Notes: generated from the sequence alone by a model not told the origin. Shown: positions 53,309-62,871, counted from the stretch's first letter. The stretch is 64,000 bases of DNA from Pararhizobium sp. A13 (GCF_040126305.1 NZ_CP149511.1:1364001-1428000); one strand, 5' to 3'. Program-made: numbers and translations.

Positions 53309-54223
53309 GTGACGATGCCCCCCCTACATGCCCTGCAAGCCTTTGAAGCCGTTGGACGATGCGGAACGATGAGCGCTGCCGCAAAAGAGCTGGGCGTAAC
53401 GCCAAGTGCCGTCAGCCAACAGGTGCGAAAGCTGGAGGAAAGCCTGGGCGTAACACTCCTGGAACGCATCGGCCGGCGTGTCGAGTTGACGTCGTGGGGC
53501 GTGCTTTTTCACAAAGAGATCGCAAAGGGTTTCGGTCAGTTGCTTCATTCCGTCGATGTTTTGGAGCGGGCCCGCAGCCAGACGGGCATCGTCCTCAGCG
53601 CGCTGAGTTCGGTCGTCAACAAATGGATCGGACGAAAGGTCTTCGAGTGGCAGGTCATATACCCGGATGCGAACGTCAAGATCATCGGAAGAGATGAGGA
53701 GCCGAAAATGGGCGACGGCTCGTGCGACTTCCGCATTACCTATGGCAAGAGAGTTGATGTACACGCACACTTTACAGCGCTTTATACGGATTGGATCGTC
53801 CCTGCTTGTTCGCCGCGCTTGCTTGCAAAACGGGCGTTAAATTCGCCCGCCGACATTCTCACGTTTCCGCTCCTCAACATCGAGTGGGAGCAGCACTATC
53901 TCCGCCCTCCGCAATGGAGCGAATGGGCACAACTTGTCGGCGCCGTCTGCAATGAAAAGCTGTCTGGCCTGTTCTTCGCCTTGTCGAGCAGCGCCATCGA
54001 CGCGGCCGTCAACGGCCACGGCTTCGTCCTCGCACAAGTCTCAATGATAGAGGATGAACTAAACTCAGGTACCCTTGTCGCGCCCTACGACATTCGTCTT
54101 CAACTGCCGGAAAGCTATTATCTCGCCTGGGACCGGGCGGCGCTTGAGAAGCCCTACGGAAAAGAGTTTCACAAGTGGATCATTTCAATCGCGCGGAAAC
54201 AGGCCATCATTTCCGCGCCTTGA
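53309..54223 (+). CDS. LysR-family regulator of the catabolic cluster (GcvA-like)
   Basis: A 304-aa regulator. N-terminal helix-turn-helix: LHALQAFEAVGRCGTMSAAA, ELGVTPSAVSQQVRKLEESL. The effector domain (about 90-300) has GcvA-like spacing. The GTG at 53309 is 9 bases after GGAG; an ATG at 53315 is the alternative. It is divergent from the Rieske oxygenase and is the only regulator of the 43658-53180 cluster, hence the likely controller. Confidence 0.88.
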   Translation: MTMPPLHALQAFEAVGRCGTMSAAAKELGVTPSAVSQQVRKLEESLGVTLLERIGRRVELTSWGVLFHKEIAKGFGQLLHSVDVLERARSQTGIVLSALSSVVNKWIGRKVFEWQVIYPDANVKIIGRDEEPKMGDGSCDFRITYGKRVDVHAHFTALYTDWIVPACSPRLLAKRALNSPADILTFPLLNIEWEQHYLRPPQWSEWAQLVGAVCNEKLSGLFFALSSSAIDAAVNGHGFVLAQVSMIEDELNSGTLVAPYDIRLQLPESYYLAWDRAALEKPYGKEFHKWIISIARKQAIISAP

Positions 54224-54488
54224 GTCGGTTTGAGCTCCGCCTCAAGGCGATCAGTGATCACTGAAGTCGCCCATGAGCCAGAGCGGGCCGAAAGCACGGT
54301 CTGCCTCGAAGGGCTAAAAAACGAAAATCCGGAAGATCGAACTCGCTATAACCAGAGCCGCAAGCGACAAGGCTTAATGGCCAAGACCGGGATCGTCAGC
54401 GTGGTGCGATCTGACGCAACCACGCAGCCACCTCACATGGGAAAGCAGAGACCTCCCGTGCAACACGCCTGATCTCTTCCCCTGAGCG

Positions 54489-54584
54489 TCAGCGGGACAA
54501 CGAGACTATTACCCATACAATGAACGCCCAAATCACCAGGGATACGAGGGCTGCAAGCACCAGATTTTTGACCCGCTTCGTCAT
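54489..54584 (-). CDS. Possible small membrane protein
   Basis: MTKRVKNLVLAALVSLVIWA then FIVWVIVSLSR, 31 aa: a positively charged N-terminus and one membrane helix. No strong ribosome site (GGAT at distance). No other gene is supported in 54224-54774. Confidence 0.35.
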   Translation of the reverse strand: MTKRVKNLVLAALVSLVIWAFIVWVIVSLSR

Positions 54585-54774
54585 GGTCAGATAATCCGAA
54601 ATGCGGCCGCACGGTTCCCGCTTCGATACTTTTTATATTGGGAAGGTCGAGTTAGCCCGGCCCCTTTTTGTTGAGGCTCGCCTTTCTACCTCATTTTGGC
54701 GACGTCCCTAATCCTTGACGACGACGTGCACTGTGAGACCATAAAATCTCTCGGTTGCAGTGCGTGGAGGGACG

Positions 54775-55125
54775 ATGGCGGAGAAGCTGACTGGCGTAGC
54801 GAAACGGCTGAGAGACGAACTAATAGGCGCAGCAACCCGTCGAACGTTACGTCTCACCTATGGAGAATTTGGGGATCTCGTCGACGTTTCGCCGGCATTA
54901 TATGTTCGGTTCTTAGACGCAATCGCGGCCCATGAGAGGGACAACGGGAAACCCGATGTGACCTACATCCTAGTCAACAAGGACTTTCGTTATCCGTCGC
55001 AGATCGGTGGCAAGTTGGCGAAGCCCCCAAGTCCGGCACAGAAGAAGCTGGCCCGCGAGGAAATGCAGAAAGTCATCAACGCATACTGCGAGGGGGCTGA
55101 GAACCCCTATCCGGCGATCCCTTAA
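54775..55125 (+). CDS. Hypothetical protein
   Basis: A 116-aa soluble protein (MAEKLTGVAKRLRDELIGAA, LTYGEFGDLVDVSPALYVRF, VTYILVNKDFRYPSQIGG). GGAGG lies 4 bases before the ATG. No family recognised. It lies 66 bases before the AbiEi-like gene, and may be part of the same small module. Confidence 0.6.
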   Translation: MAEKLTGVAKRLRDELIGAATRRTLRLTYGEFGDLVDVSPALYVRFLDAIAAHERDNGKPDVTYILVNKDFRYPSQIGGKLAKPPSPAQKKLAREEMQKVINAYCEGAENPYPAIP

Positions 55126-55191
55126 GGCCCGTGTTGGCGAGGTGAACACCCAAGCATCCAAAGTCGCCGCGCCGGTCAGAAGGTGAGCTGT

Positions 55192-55910
55192 ATGCCTGAT
55201 CCCACATCCGAAACACTCGACCGGATCCACGACCGCATCGCCAGCGCCGCGCCTGCGGGTGTCTGGTCGCCTGCCGATTTTCTGGATATCGGGACACCCA
55301 ATGCTGTAGAAAAGGCGCTACAACGGCTTGTCAATCGAGGCGACATTCGTCGCCCGCACCGCGGTCTTTATGACACGCCGACCACGAGCCAGTTGACCGG
55401 CAAGATGGTCTTCCCACCGCGTGCGTCATTCATTGATGCGATTGCCCGGCGTGACAAGCTGCGCGTCCTTGTGGACGGCATGACGGCCGCCAATGACCTC
55501 GGTCTAACGACAGCGGTTCCCGCGCACTCGACGACCTATGCGGATACCTATCCAAGGACGATCGAAATCGAAGCCAATGCCGGCGACCCGAACGCGACAA
55601 AACCCGTTATCTACACGCTGGACTTTAAACGTATCTCGGCAAAGACCGCCTTCTGGGCGGGGGCTGCGCGGCAATATATCGTCGGCACTCTCAGAGACTT
55701 GTTGACCAAGGAAATTGCTGCCGTCGAAGGCGAAGTCGGACAAAGCTGGCACTTCACGCTCGACTTTGGTTACGACGCGTATGGCAAGAAGAAAGCACGC
55801 GACATTTTGGTTCTCCGGTACGCTTTTCCCCGCGCGAAAGCGGGATGCCGCGAAAATCAGGTTTTTTCGAAGGCGGGGCTGCCTCCACCCCCAATTGGCA
55901 GTTTTATGGG
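55192..55910 (+). pseudogene. AbiEi/DUF6088-like antitoxin gene, apparently 3'-truncated
   Basis: The first 140 or so residues look like a type IV antitoxin: a winged-helix part (VWSPADFLDIGTPNAVEKAL, RLVNRGDIRRPHRGLYDTP) and DKLRVLVDGMTAANDLGLTT, VPAHSTTYADTYPRTIEI, LDFKRISAKTAFWAG. After about residue 165 similarity ends and the frame runs on antisense to the tautomerase gene (to 56298), so the original 3' end is lost. AAGG precedes the ATG. No intact AbiEii partner follows. Confidence 0.6.
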
Positions 55911-55911
55911 G

Positions 55912-56319
55912 TTAACCGTCTGTACCACGCTGCTGGGCTATGGCCATGGCGAACACGCCATTTCCAACGCTCCAGTCCGAATAGTCGTTCTCGTGCATGA
56001 AAATGAAAATGTCTTTGGGAGATACCGCAGCGTTCGTCTCCAAGTTCCGGGCAATGGCGGCATAGAGCGCACGCTTCATTGCATCGCTTCTTCCTCTTCG
56101 CATGGTGATCTCGACGACGATCAGATTGTCAGAGCGGGCGATGCCGTTGAAACTCCGGTCGAAGAAGAACTCGCCATCCCGATATTCGGTCACGAGGTTG
56201 AACAGTTCATCCTCTGGCATCCCGATGCCTTCGACCAAGGCATCGTGAATGCCCTGCACTATACTCTTCTTGCGAGTCGGTTCGGTACCGTGGGGTAGAG
56301 CGGTTCTGACAAATGGCAT
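55912..56319 (-). CDS. Tautomerase family protein (4-oxalocrotonate tautomerase superfamily)
   Basis: A 135-aa protein starting MPFVRTALPHG; removal of Met exposes the catalytic N-terminal Pro of this superfamily. It continues RKKSIVQGIHDALVEGIGMP, FNLVTEYRDGEFFFDRSFN and IVVEITMRRGRSDAMKRALY. The length fits the longer fused-type tautomerases. GAGGT precedes the ATG. It is divergent from a LysR gene whose likely operator lies between them. Confidence 0.88.
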   Translation of the reverse strand: MPFVRTALPHGTEPTRKKSIVQGIHDALVEGIGMPEDELFNLVTEYRDGEFFFDRSFNGIARSDNLIVVEITMRRGRSDAMKRALYAAIARNLETNAAVSPKDIFIFMHENDYSDWSVGNGVFAMAIAQQRGTDG

Positions 56320-56344
56320 AATTCAACCTCATTGGCGTGACGAT

Positions 56345-56360
56345 TGTGCCATTTATCACA
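56345..56360. promoter_or_regulatory. Candidate LysR operator
   Basis: TGTG-N8-CACA (TGTGCCATTTATCACA) is a small symmetric site between the tautomerase and lysR starts, 26 bases from the former and 56 from the latter. Confidence 0.45.
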
Positions 56361-56415
56361 TTGGCTAGACTGCATATATTGACATCTTGGCCGATTTAAT
56401 GTGACTTCTGCTCAC

Positions 56416-57306
56416 ATGAAAAATCGCAAAAACTTACCGGTCGCAGCGTTGCGCGCATTTGAAGCCGCCGCACGCCATGGCCAACTTACCGCAGCCGCGG
56501 AGGAACTCGCCGTGACGCATGGGGCGGTCAGCCGTCATGTCAGCCATCTTGAGGCCTTCATTGGCGTCCCGCTTTTCGAAGGCGCTCGAAATCGCCCGAA
56601 ACTGACGCCAGAAGGCCGTGTATTCGGCTTTGCGCTCACCGCTGCATTCGATCAGATCGAGGACGCGCTGCGCATCATCGCAAAAGGCGATGACAGCGTT
56701 CTGGACGTGGCGTGCCTCAGCACTTTCGCCATGCGGTGGCTTATCCCGCGCCTTCACGATTTCACCGCAAGATATCCGCGCTATGACGTGCGACTTGCGA
56801 CCGACGACCGGCCACCACGTACCCAGGTCGATGTTCAGATTCTGGTTCTGTCGCCGGATGCTCCGATCCCGGATAATTGCTCGCTCCTATTTCAGGAACA
56901 ACTGGGGCTGGTCGTTGCGCCGTCGGTAGCGAAAGGAGAGATGGATCGCATTCGGATCGATGCGATCAAGTTGCCTCGACTGGAAACGCGCACGCGCCCT
57001 CACGTCTGGCATGAGTGGTCGCGCCTTATGGGCGAGGATGCGCAGGATGCGGTACCGGCAACCAGAATTTTCGACCACTATCATCTCACTATTGAAGCTG
57101 CGTTGAGTGGTCTAGGTGCGACAATAGCACCATGGCATCTGGTTGCGGGAGACGTGGCGTGCGGTCGACTGATCGCGCCCTATGGGTTTCTGGAAAGCGA
57201 CCATCGATATGTTGTGAAAGTGGAGCGGCCCGGGCGGCGAAAGGCAGAGCATTTTGTCGGATGGCTAAGAGAGGCAATTGCGGCGTTTCCAGCACCAACG
57301 CATTGA
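56416..57306 (+). CDS. LysR-family regulator (GcvA-like)
   Basis: A 296-aa regulator: helix-turn-helix LPVAALRAFEAAARHGQLTA, AAEELAVTHGAVSRHVSHLE, then an effector domain (LDVACLSTFAMRWLIPRLHD; AALSGLGATIAPWHLV). The ATG at 56416 is used; a GTG at 56401 is in frame. It is divergent from the tautomerase, its probable target. LysR genes of this type usually autoregulate from the shared intergenic region. Confidence 0.88.
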   Translation: MKNRKNLPVAALRAFEAAARHGQLTAAAEELAVTHGAVSRHVSHLEAFIGVPLFEGARNRPKLTPEGRVFGFALTAAFDQIEDALRIIAKGDDSVLDVACLSTFAMRWLIPRLHDFTARYPRYDVRLATDDRPPRTQVDVQILVLSPDAPIPDNCSLLFQEQLGLVVAPSVAKGEMDRIRIDAIKLPRLETRTRPHVWHEWSRLMGEDAQDAVPATRIFDHYHLTIEAALSGLGATIAPWHLVAGDVACGRLIAPYGFLESDHRYVVKVERPGRRKAEHFVGWLREAIAAFPAPTH

Positions 57307-57345
57307 GTGGCTTGTGACCGGGCTACTCGGCCAGGTAAACGACTG

Positions 57346-58419
57346 TCAGTATCCCGTCATTTCCAGATAGCCCTGCCCCTTCGCACTTCCTTCGAATGTA
57401 ACTGGTCCCTCCCAGTACGGGGTCGTCGTTGCCATCCATGCCTGGTCATTCAAAGGCCTAGTTGTCACGTCGAACCCGCGCGCAGGGATCCGGACACGCC
57501 AGGCCACTGGAATGTCCTTATCCCCCACACGCGCAATGCGGACTGGCATGATATCCAGCGATCCGGCTGGCAAGGGAGTCGGCTTACCATCCGGGGAAAT
57601 CCAATTCGCGGATGTGTAGTCGCCGCGAGCGTCGCGAAGCCGAAACGCCATTACCTTCTCGCCGGAGTCCAGATGAAGAGAAAACCACTCCCATCCGCTC
57701 TGGTCCTTGGCCAGGGGTTGCGAGGACCATTCCCGATCAAGCCATGCCTTGCCGAGGACACGAACGGCCTTCCCGTCGATATCGACAGACCCGGAGACCT
57801 CGTAAAAGGGTTGCGAATAATAGTAACTCGCCTGTCCCTCCGCCGATTTCACCGAATAACCCTGGTCTCCCTGCAGCACGAGAGGACCGTTGGCCGAGAG
57901 TTCGAGCGTGTAGCTAAAATCCTTCCCGGTCGCGTGCAGGCTGACTTTGTCGAGCTGATCGGCTCCCGAATTTGGTAGGCCCTTCATTTCCCAGTCGTCA
58001 ATCCAGGCGGAAAACGGCTCGGCCCCGACACCGGCCTGACCGACGCCTCCACGGGCAAGCCGTTCGGCGACGAAATGTTTGTCTTTCGTGGTAATCGCGG
58101 CATGGCCCATCCAGATCTGCGGGTCCGACCAGCCGCTCTCGGGCTTTGGCGCAAGCGCGGAACGGAAGAGAGTCCACTGAACACCGAACGGCGTCCCGTC
58201 CTCTGCCTGAAGGTTCGCCGTGACGTACCACCATTCGATCCGGAAATCGGGATGGGGGCCGTGATCGGTTGGAAACTCGAGTTGACCGCCTGGATGGGGG
58301 ATGGCGAAACCGTCCGCGGTGGAGCCAAGCCCGGCAAACCCTTGCGGTATGGCAACGTTCGGAAGGACGAGAACCAAGGTTGCGGTCAGCAGACTCGCTA
58401 CGATATGTCTAACGTTCAT
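57346..58419 (-). CDS. AttH/CrtC-like lipocalin-domain protein
   Basis: A 357-aa exported protein with a signal peptide (VRHIVASLLTATLVLVLPNV, cleavage near residue 27) and two lipocalin-like halves of the AttH/carotenoid 1,2-hydratase fold: HPDFRIEWWYVTANLQAEDG, AWLDREWSSQPLAKDQSGW, WFSLHLDSGEKVMAFRLRD. Its start overlaps the permease stop by 11 bases. The ATPase-permease-AttH trio is a recurrent arrangement; the lipocalin probably handles a lipid-like substrate at the periplasmic side. Carotenoid hydratase activity is not implied, as no carotenoid genes are near. Confidence 0.85.
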   Translation of the reverse strand: MNVRHIVASLLTATLVLVLPNVAIPQGFAGLGSTADGFAIPHPGGQLEFPTDHGPHPDFRIEWWYVTANLQAEDGTPFGVQWTLFRSALAPKPESGWSDPQIWMGHAAITTKDKHFVAERLARGGVGQAGVGAEPFSAWIDDWEMKGLPNSGADQLDKVSLHATGKDFSYTLELSANGPLVLQGDQGYSVKSAEGQASYYYSQPFYEVSGSVDIDGKAVRVLGKAWLDREWSSQPLAKDQSGWEWFSLHLDSGEKVMAFRLRDARGDYTSANWISPDGKPTPLPAGSLDIMPVRIARVGDKDIPVAWRVRIPARGFDVTTRPLNDQAWMATTTPYWEGPVTFEGSAKGQGYLEMTGY

Positions 58420-60820
58420 TTGCAAACACCTTCAGCAGATCCGATGGTGCGATCGTCGCCAGACGTCGGAGCGGTATGAAAACGGACACGATGGCCGCAG
58501 CCAGCGCCACCGTTCCGAGGACCAGCCAATCCATCGGAAAAATCCGCATCGGGAGACGCCAGCCGAAAGCTTCGACATTGACAATTGACAGCAGCACCCA
58601 GGCCAGCGCAAGGCCGACAGGCACGGCGGCAATGAAGGTGGCGAGCCACAGCGCCAGAGTGCGCAGCACTTCGAGCAGGGCGAGATCGCGCCGCCTGATC
58701 CCCATGGCCCAGACAGGCGCAAGCTGAGGCACCCGAATGCCCGACAGTGTCAGCAGGCTGGAGAACATCGCAAAGCCCGCGACACCGAGTGTGAAGACAT
58801 TGAGCGCACCGGTCACGACAAATGTCTGATCAAAGACAGCGCGGGATTGCCGTTTCAAGGAGGCCTGGTCGATGACGTTCTGGGCCGCCAGGCCGAATTC
58901 GGATATCAGGCGCTCCTTCAACTCCGGGGCATCGGCCGGGGGAACACGCACGCCGTATCGCAGTTTCGAAACGTCAGGGTAATGCGCTGCCAGCGCGTCT
59001 ATTCCCACGATGACCTGCCCTTTCGGATTGCCGTAGTCGGAATAGACCCCGACGACCGGCACTTCCCATCCGCCGGGCAAGGTGAGACCATTCCCGATAC
59101 CAAGACCCTTCCGACGCCAGAGCTGCTCGTTGACAAGTGCACCCTGCCCCGCCGCAACACGGTTCCACACATCGACAGTACCGGACAGGAGTGGCCAGTT
59201 GTCCCGATAAGTGGGATCGTCTGCCGCCGCGCCGAAGATCTCTAGCCTGTCTCCAAGCACCTCGCCTTCCACGCTCCAGATGGGAAGCACCGATGTCGAA
59301 TGGGCCGGCAGCCATTCCCGCAGCCTAGATGCCTCGCTCTCGTCGCGCGCCGTGACATAAAGCTCGGCCGCAAGCCGCTGGTCGAGCCAGCCGATGAAGG
59401 TCAGGCGGAAGCTGGACACCATCGTGCCGACACCGACATTGGTTGCCAGAGCGAGCAACAGCGCCATCAGAGCCAGGCTTAACCCCGGCAGTTGCTGCCG
59501 TGTATCGGCCCAGAACCAGGTGACGAGTGCCCGCGACGAGCGCTTCTGCAGGACTGCAAGACATGCGGAAAGCACTCCGGGAAGCATCAAGGCTGCTCCC
59601 AGCAGCAGACATCCCAGAACCGCGAACCCAACCATCAGCCCGTGTCCGAATGTGGCCAAAGCGCCTGACGTGATCAGCAAGAGCAGACCAGTCGCGAGCT
59701 GCAGCCGGATGCCGATTGCCGTCGCACGCACCCAGGCGCGCGGCTGCGCCGCGGTCAGCAACGGCATGCTGCGGACCCGCCAGAGACTCTCGGCCGACGA
59801 GACGATCGTTCCGGCAATCGCCATTGCGAGACCGGTTGCCCACCACTCGGGTCGGATGGACAGCGCGCGCGGCACGCTTGCTCCGTAGAGGCCCTGCAGA
59901 GTTGCCGCCACACCCGGCAGCAACAGGGAGGCGACGATATATCCGATTACCATACCAACAAGCCCGGCAACGAACGCCAGCACCAAAAGCTCCGTCACCA
60001 GCAGCAGGGTCAGCGAAGACAGGGAGAGCCCGAGCGAGCGCAAGGTCCGAAAGGTCGCTCTGCGCTGCTCGAAGGCAAGACCGACCGTCGCGTAGACGAT
60101 AAAAAGGCCGACAACAAAGGCGAGGAAACCGAAAGCGGTCAGGTTGAGGTGAAAACTATCGGTGAGTTGCGCGACATCGGGCCGGTCTCCCGGCACCCGC
60201 ATTGCGACCTCGGGGGCGAGCGTGCCGAGCGAAGGCAGATTCGGGCGTTGTTCCAAAGCGACGAGGAGCCGGCTGAGTTCATCGCGTCTTTTAAGAATGC
60301 GCCCGGCGATGCCGATATCGGTGAATGCGGCTCCATCCGGCATGTCCGGCGAAATCCGGAGCTGCATCTCGGTGTGCCCCTCGAGCTTCAGGGCGGTCGC
60401 CTGCGAGACCATGAGGACGCCGGGCTGCAACATGAAGGCGGTGAGATCGCTCGTTCCTCCGGTTTCGAAGCCGCCTGCTTTTGCCGGCATTGTCAGCGGA
60501 TCGACGCCGATCAGCCGCACGCGTGTGTTTCCGAAGCGATGGTCGCCCTCGATGATGGGCGAGACATTCCAGCCTGCTCGTCTCAATTTGGCGTAGGTAC
60601 TTTGCGGGATGGAATCGCCGCCGCGTGGCACGAGTTGCGTCAACTCGTTCTGATCAAGCACCGAGGACGCTCGCGCGTAGCTCGCCCGAGCCTCGGCGTT
60701 GATCGCCTGGACACCCGACCAGAGCGCGGTCGCCAGAGAAAGCCCGAGGACAAGGGTGACGAGTTGCAGGGGCCGACGACGCCAATGCGAGAGGAGAGCC
60801 GTGGCGGCGGTCCAGAGCAT
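58409..60820 (-). CDS. ABC transporter permease, FtsX/MacB-like
   Basis: An 803-aa membrane protein with two FtsX-type repeats: an N-terminal helix (about 20-36, LVTLVLGLSLATALWSGVQA), a large periplasmic domain, a membrane bundle (about 230-440), a second periplasmic domain (about 490-650) and a final bundle (680-795). Such permeases extract lipoproteins or lipophilic molecules rather than importing. Its start touches the stop of the ATPase gene. It works with the ATPase at 60820 and the AttH-like protein. Confidence 0.88.
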   Translation of the reverse strand: MLWTAATALLSHWRRRPLQLVTLVLGLSLATALWSGVQAINAEARASYARASSVLDQNELTQLVPRGGDSIPQSTYAKLRRAGWNVSPIIEGDHRFGNTRVRLIGVDPLTMPAKAGGFETGGTSDLTAFMLQPGVLMVSQATALKLEGHTEMQLRISPDMPDGAAFTDIGIAGRILKRRDELSRLLVALEQRPNLPSLGTLAPEVAMRVPGDRPDVAQLTDSFHLNLTAFGFLAFVVGLFIVYATVGLAFEQRRATFRTLRSLGLSLSSLTLLLVTELLVLAFVAGLVGMVIGYIVASLLLPGVAATLQGLYGASVPRALSIRPEWWATGLAMAIAGTIVSSAESLWRVRSMPLLTAAQPRAWVRATAIGIRLQLATGLLLLITSGALATFGHGLMVGFAVLGCLLLGAALMLPGVLSACLAVLQKRSSRALVTWFWADTRQQLPGLSLALMALLLALATNVGVGTMVSSFRLTFIGWLDQRLAAELYVTARDESEASRLREWLPAHSTSVLPIWSVEGEVLGDRLEIFGAAADDPTYRDNWPLLSGTVDVWNRVAAGQGALVNEQLWRRKGLGIGNGLTLPGGWEVPVVGVYSDYGNPKGQVIVGIDALAAHYPDVSKLRYGVRVPPADAPELKERLISEFGLAAQNVIDQASLKRQSRAVFDQTFVVTGALNVFTLGVAGFAMFSSLLTLSGIRVPQLAPVWAMGIRRRDLALLEVLRTLALWLATFIAAVPVGLALAWVLLSIVNVEAFGWRLPMRIFPMDWLVLGTVALAAAIVSVFIPLRRLATIAPSDLLKVFANER

Positions 60821-61476
60821 CAGACGATCTTTCCGCCACTGAGATGAACCTTGCGGTCGAGCTTCTGCGCCAGCCTCGAAGAATGCGTCACCATCAACAG
60901 CGCGGCACCGGCGCTCTTCGTCAGCGACAGCATGATGCCGAGCACGGCATCTCCGGTCGATTCATCCAGATTTCCGGTCGGTTCGTCGGCGAGCACCAGC
61001 GGCGGGCGGGCGGCTAGCGTCCTGCCGACCGCCACCCTCTGTTGCTGGCCTCCGGACAGCTGCTCGGGATACCGGGAGAGGAGCGCCTCGATCCCGAGCC
61101 GCTCCACGAGCTCCCCTTCCCAGACGGGATCATGCCGGCCGGCAAGCTTTGCATGAAAGGAAATGTTGGCGGCGACGTCGAGCGACGGAATCAGGTTGAA
61201 CTGCTGGAAAACCAGCCCGACCGCGGTGCGCCGATACTCGGCCCGTCCCCGATCATCAAGAGCGGCGATATCTCGGCCGGCTGAAAGGATCTGCCCCGCA
61301 TCGGGATGGTCAAGCCCGCCGGCAAGGTGGAGCAAGGTGCTCTTCCCGCTGCCGGACTCCCCGGTCAGCGCGACGCTCTGACCGGCGTCGAGATCGAAAT
61401 CGATGCCCTTCAAGATCTCGAGACGACCCTCGGCGGTGCTATAGGATTTGCTGACGTTTCGCAGAGAGAGCAGCAT
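60820..61476 (-). CDS. ABC transporter ATPase, LolD/MacB type
   Basis: A 218-aa ATPase: Walker A GESGSGKSTLL, Q-loop VFQQFNLIPSLDV (the MacB/LolD pattern), signature LSGGQQQRVAVGRTL, Walker B LVLADEPTGNLDE and H-loop MVTHSS. It leads the three-gene operon 57346-61476. Function with the FtsX-type permease: export or release of a hydrophobic substrate from the inner membrane. Confidence 0.92.
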   Translation of the reverse strand: MLLSLRNVSKSYSTAEGRLEILKGIDFDLDAGQSVALTGESGSGKSTLLHLAGGLDHPDAGQILSAGRDIAALDDRGRAEYRRTAVGLVFQQFNLIPSLDVAANISFHAKLAGRHDPVWEGELVERLGIEALLSRYPEQLSGGQQQRVAVGRTLAARPPLVLADEPTGNLDESTGDAVLGIMLSLTKSAGAALLMVTHSSRLAQKLDRKVHLSGGKIV

Positions 61477-62251
61477 TGGCTCGGATCGATCAATGAGGAC
61501 GTCAGAATATGTAGGCGTAGCGGTCAGGTTTGTAACCCGTGTCGGGTCGCTAATTTGGGGAAGCCAAGGGACGCTGCAGCATCGTCATCCCCGGCCACAT
61601 AAACGGATTCGATCCGGCGACCATGAAGATGCGCGGCAAGAGTCGCGTTTTCATTCAAAGATGTGTTTGGTCGCCTTGGGATCCGAACCCCCGGCGCCGT
61701 CGTTGCTCCCACCGAATCTTGCATTTTAACCTTTGATCGCATCGAACGCAGCATGATCTTGCACAGTGCCACGCCGCTTTCGTTCGGAGGCGCTCTGGCA
61801 ATGACTCGCCTTCCGCAAAATGAAGGTGAATAAAGGTCTTGGAAACGTCAGGTTCTTCAACCCATACCGTACCCTCGATCACAGGTCTTCCCGGTCGTCG
61901 GATCCAACGGCCAGCGGCGTCAGCGGATACAGTCGCCCCCCAACGTATGGAAACCGCATTCGCCCCGCAATCGCGGCCTGCCGGGCGCATGACCACGATC
62001 TTGTCGGCGAGCGATGGCATCAGGCCATTGCACGCAAGAACTCGCTCTTCCCGGAAGCGACGCGGAGGTGCCAGAACCGGGGCGACCATCGCTACACGCC
62101 GCAGGCCGCGAAATGAACAAAGTCGCTCCGCCCACCTGCCTCACTCATACGCTTCAACGCATCGCAGATGACTCGTCAAGTATCGAAATTGAGGTGCTCA
62201 CGCCTTGGACTATTCCGCCTCGATGGCTTATCGCTATTTTGGGGCGCACCG
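61477..62251. other. Stretch without a supported gene
   Basis: Several open frames cross this 775-base region on both strands, but none shows family motifs, a ribosome site or consistent codon character; one minus frame contains TFIHLHFAEGESLPERL with unrelated flanks. I see no RNA gene or repeat. Confidence 0.4.
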
Positions 62252-62713
62252 TCAAAACGGCAAGCGCGCATTGTCCTTGACTTCTTTCATGACGAAGAAG
62301 GTGCGGGTCTGCCGGACGCCCGGCAGGGCAATCAACTTTTCTCCATGCAGCTTGTTGAAATCCGCCATGTCGCGGACGCGTATTTTGAGCAGGTAGTCGA
62401 AATCACCTGCCACCAGATTGCAATCCAGCACATCCTTTATCGCCATCACCGCCCCTTCGAAGGCGGCGAAGCTCTCTGGCGTCGACCGGTCGAGGACCAC
62501 GCCGACCATGACGAGAGCACCCAGACCGACCGCGGCCGGCGCAATTTCGGCCCGGACGCCGGTGATGTAGCCCTCGTCAAAGAGCCGCTGAGTGCGCCTG
62601 TGGCAGGTGGCCGGGCTGACATTCACGAATTCCGCAAGCTCGGCGTTGGTCAGCCGTCCCTTTGATTGCAGGGCGCGCAGGATTTTAAGATCGATCTTGT
62701 CGATGGACTCCAT
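62252..62713 (-). CDS. acdR: Lrp/AsnC-family regulator of ACC deaminase
   Basis: A 153-aa regulator: N-terminal helix-turn-helix (IDKIDLKILRALQSKGRLTN, ELAEFVNVSPATCHRRTQRL) and a C-terminal RAM ligand domain (CNLVAGDFDYLLKIRVRDMA, FFVMKEVKD). It is divergent from acdS with a 158-base AT-rich gap, the arrangement of AcdR/AcdB in rhizobia, where the Lrp protein activates the deaminase. The Met at 62713 is used; one at 62728 is also in frame. Confidence 0.9.
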   Translation of the reverse strand: MESIDKIDLKILRALQSKGRLTNAELAEFVNVSPATCHRRTQRLFDEGYITGVRAEIAPAAVGLGALVMVGVVLDRSTPESFAAFEGAVMAIKDVLDCNLVAGDFDYLLKIRVRDMADFNKLHGEKLIALPGVRQTRTFFVMKEVKDNARLPF

Positions 62714-62871
62714 GGAAGAATCTTTCATTAATTGCCAACAGAATAGATATATTGATAGATGCGGCAGCCATTATTAGATATATGTAACAAACTTTTCAAC
62801 AATATTAGAGAGCACCTTTCACGGCATTTCTCCTACACTCTCCGTACAAAATCGATATGGAGGCCTGCTAG

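Noticed and set aside
52140..53405. Longer start of the Rieske oxygenase at 53405
   Set aside because: The extra 75 residues are antisense to the lysR gene and promoter and lack homology; AGGAG precedes MFLKNAW at 53180.
54230..54472. Plus-strand 80-codon frame after the LysR gene
   Set aside because: No ribosome site, no hydrophobic core or motif, polar random composition.
61655..62089. Minus-strand 144-codon frame with FIHLHFAEGESLPERL
   Set aside because: The rest is Arg/Cys-rich without motifs or ribosome site; not enough to call a gene or a specific remnant.
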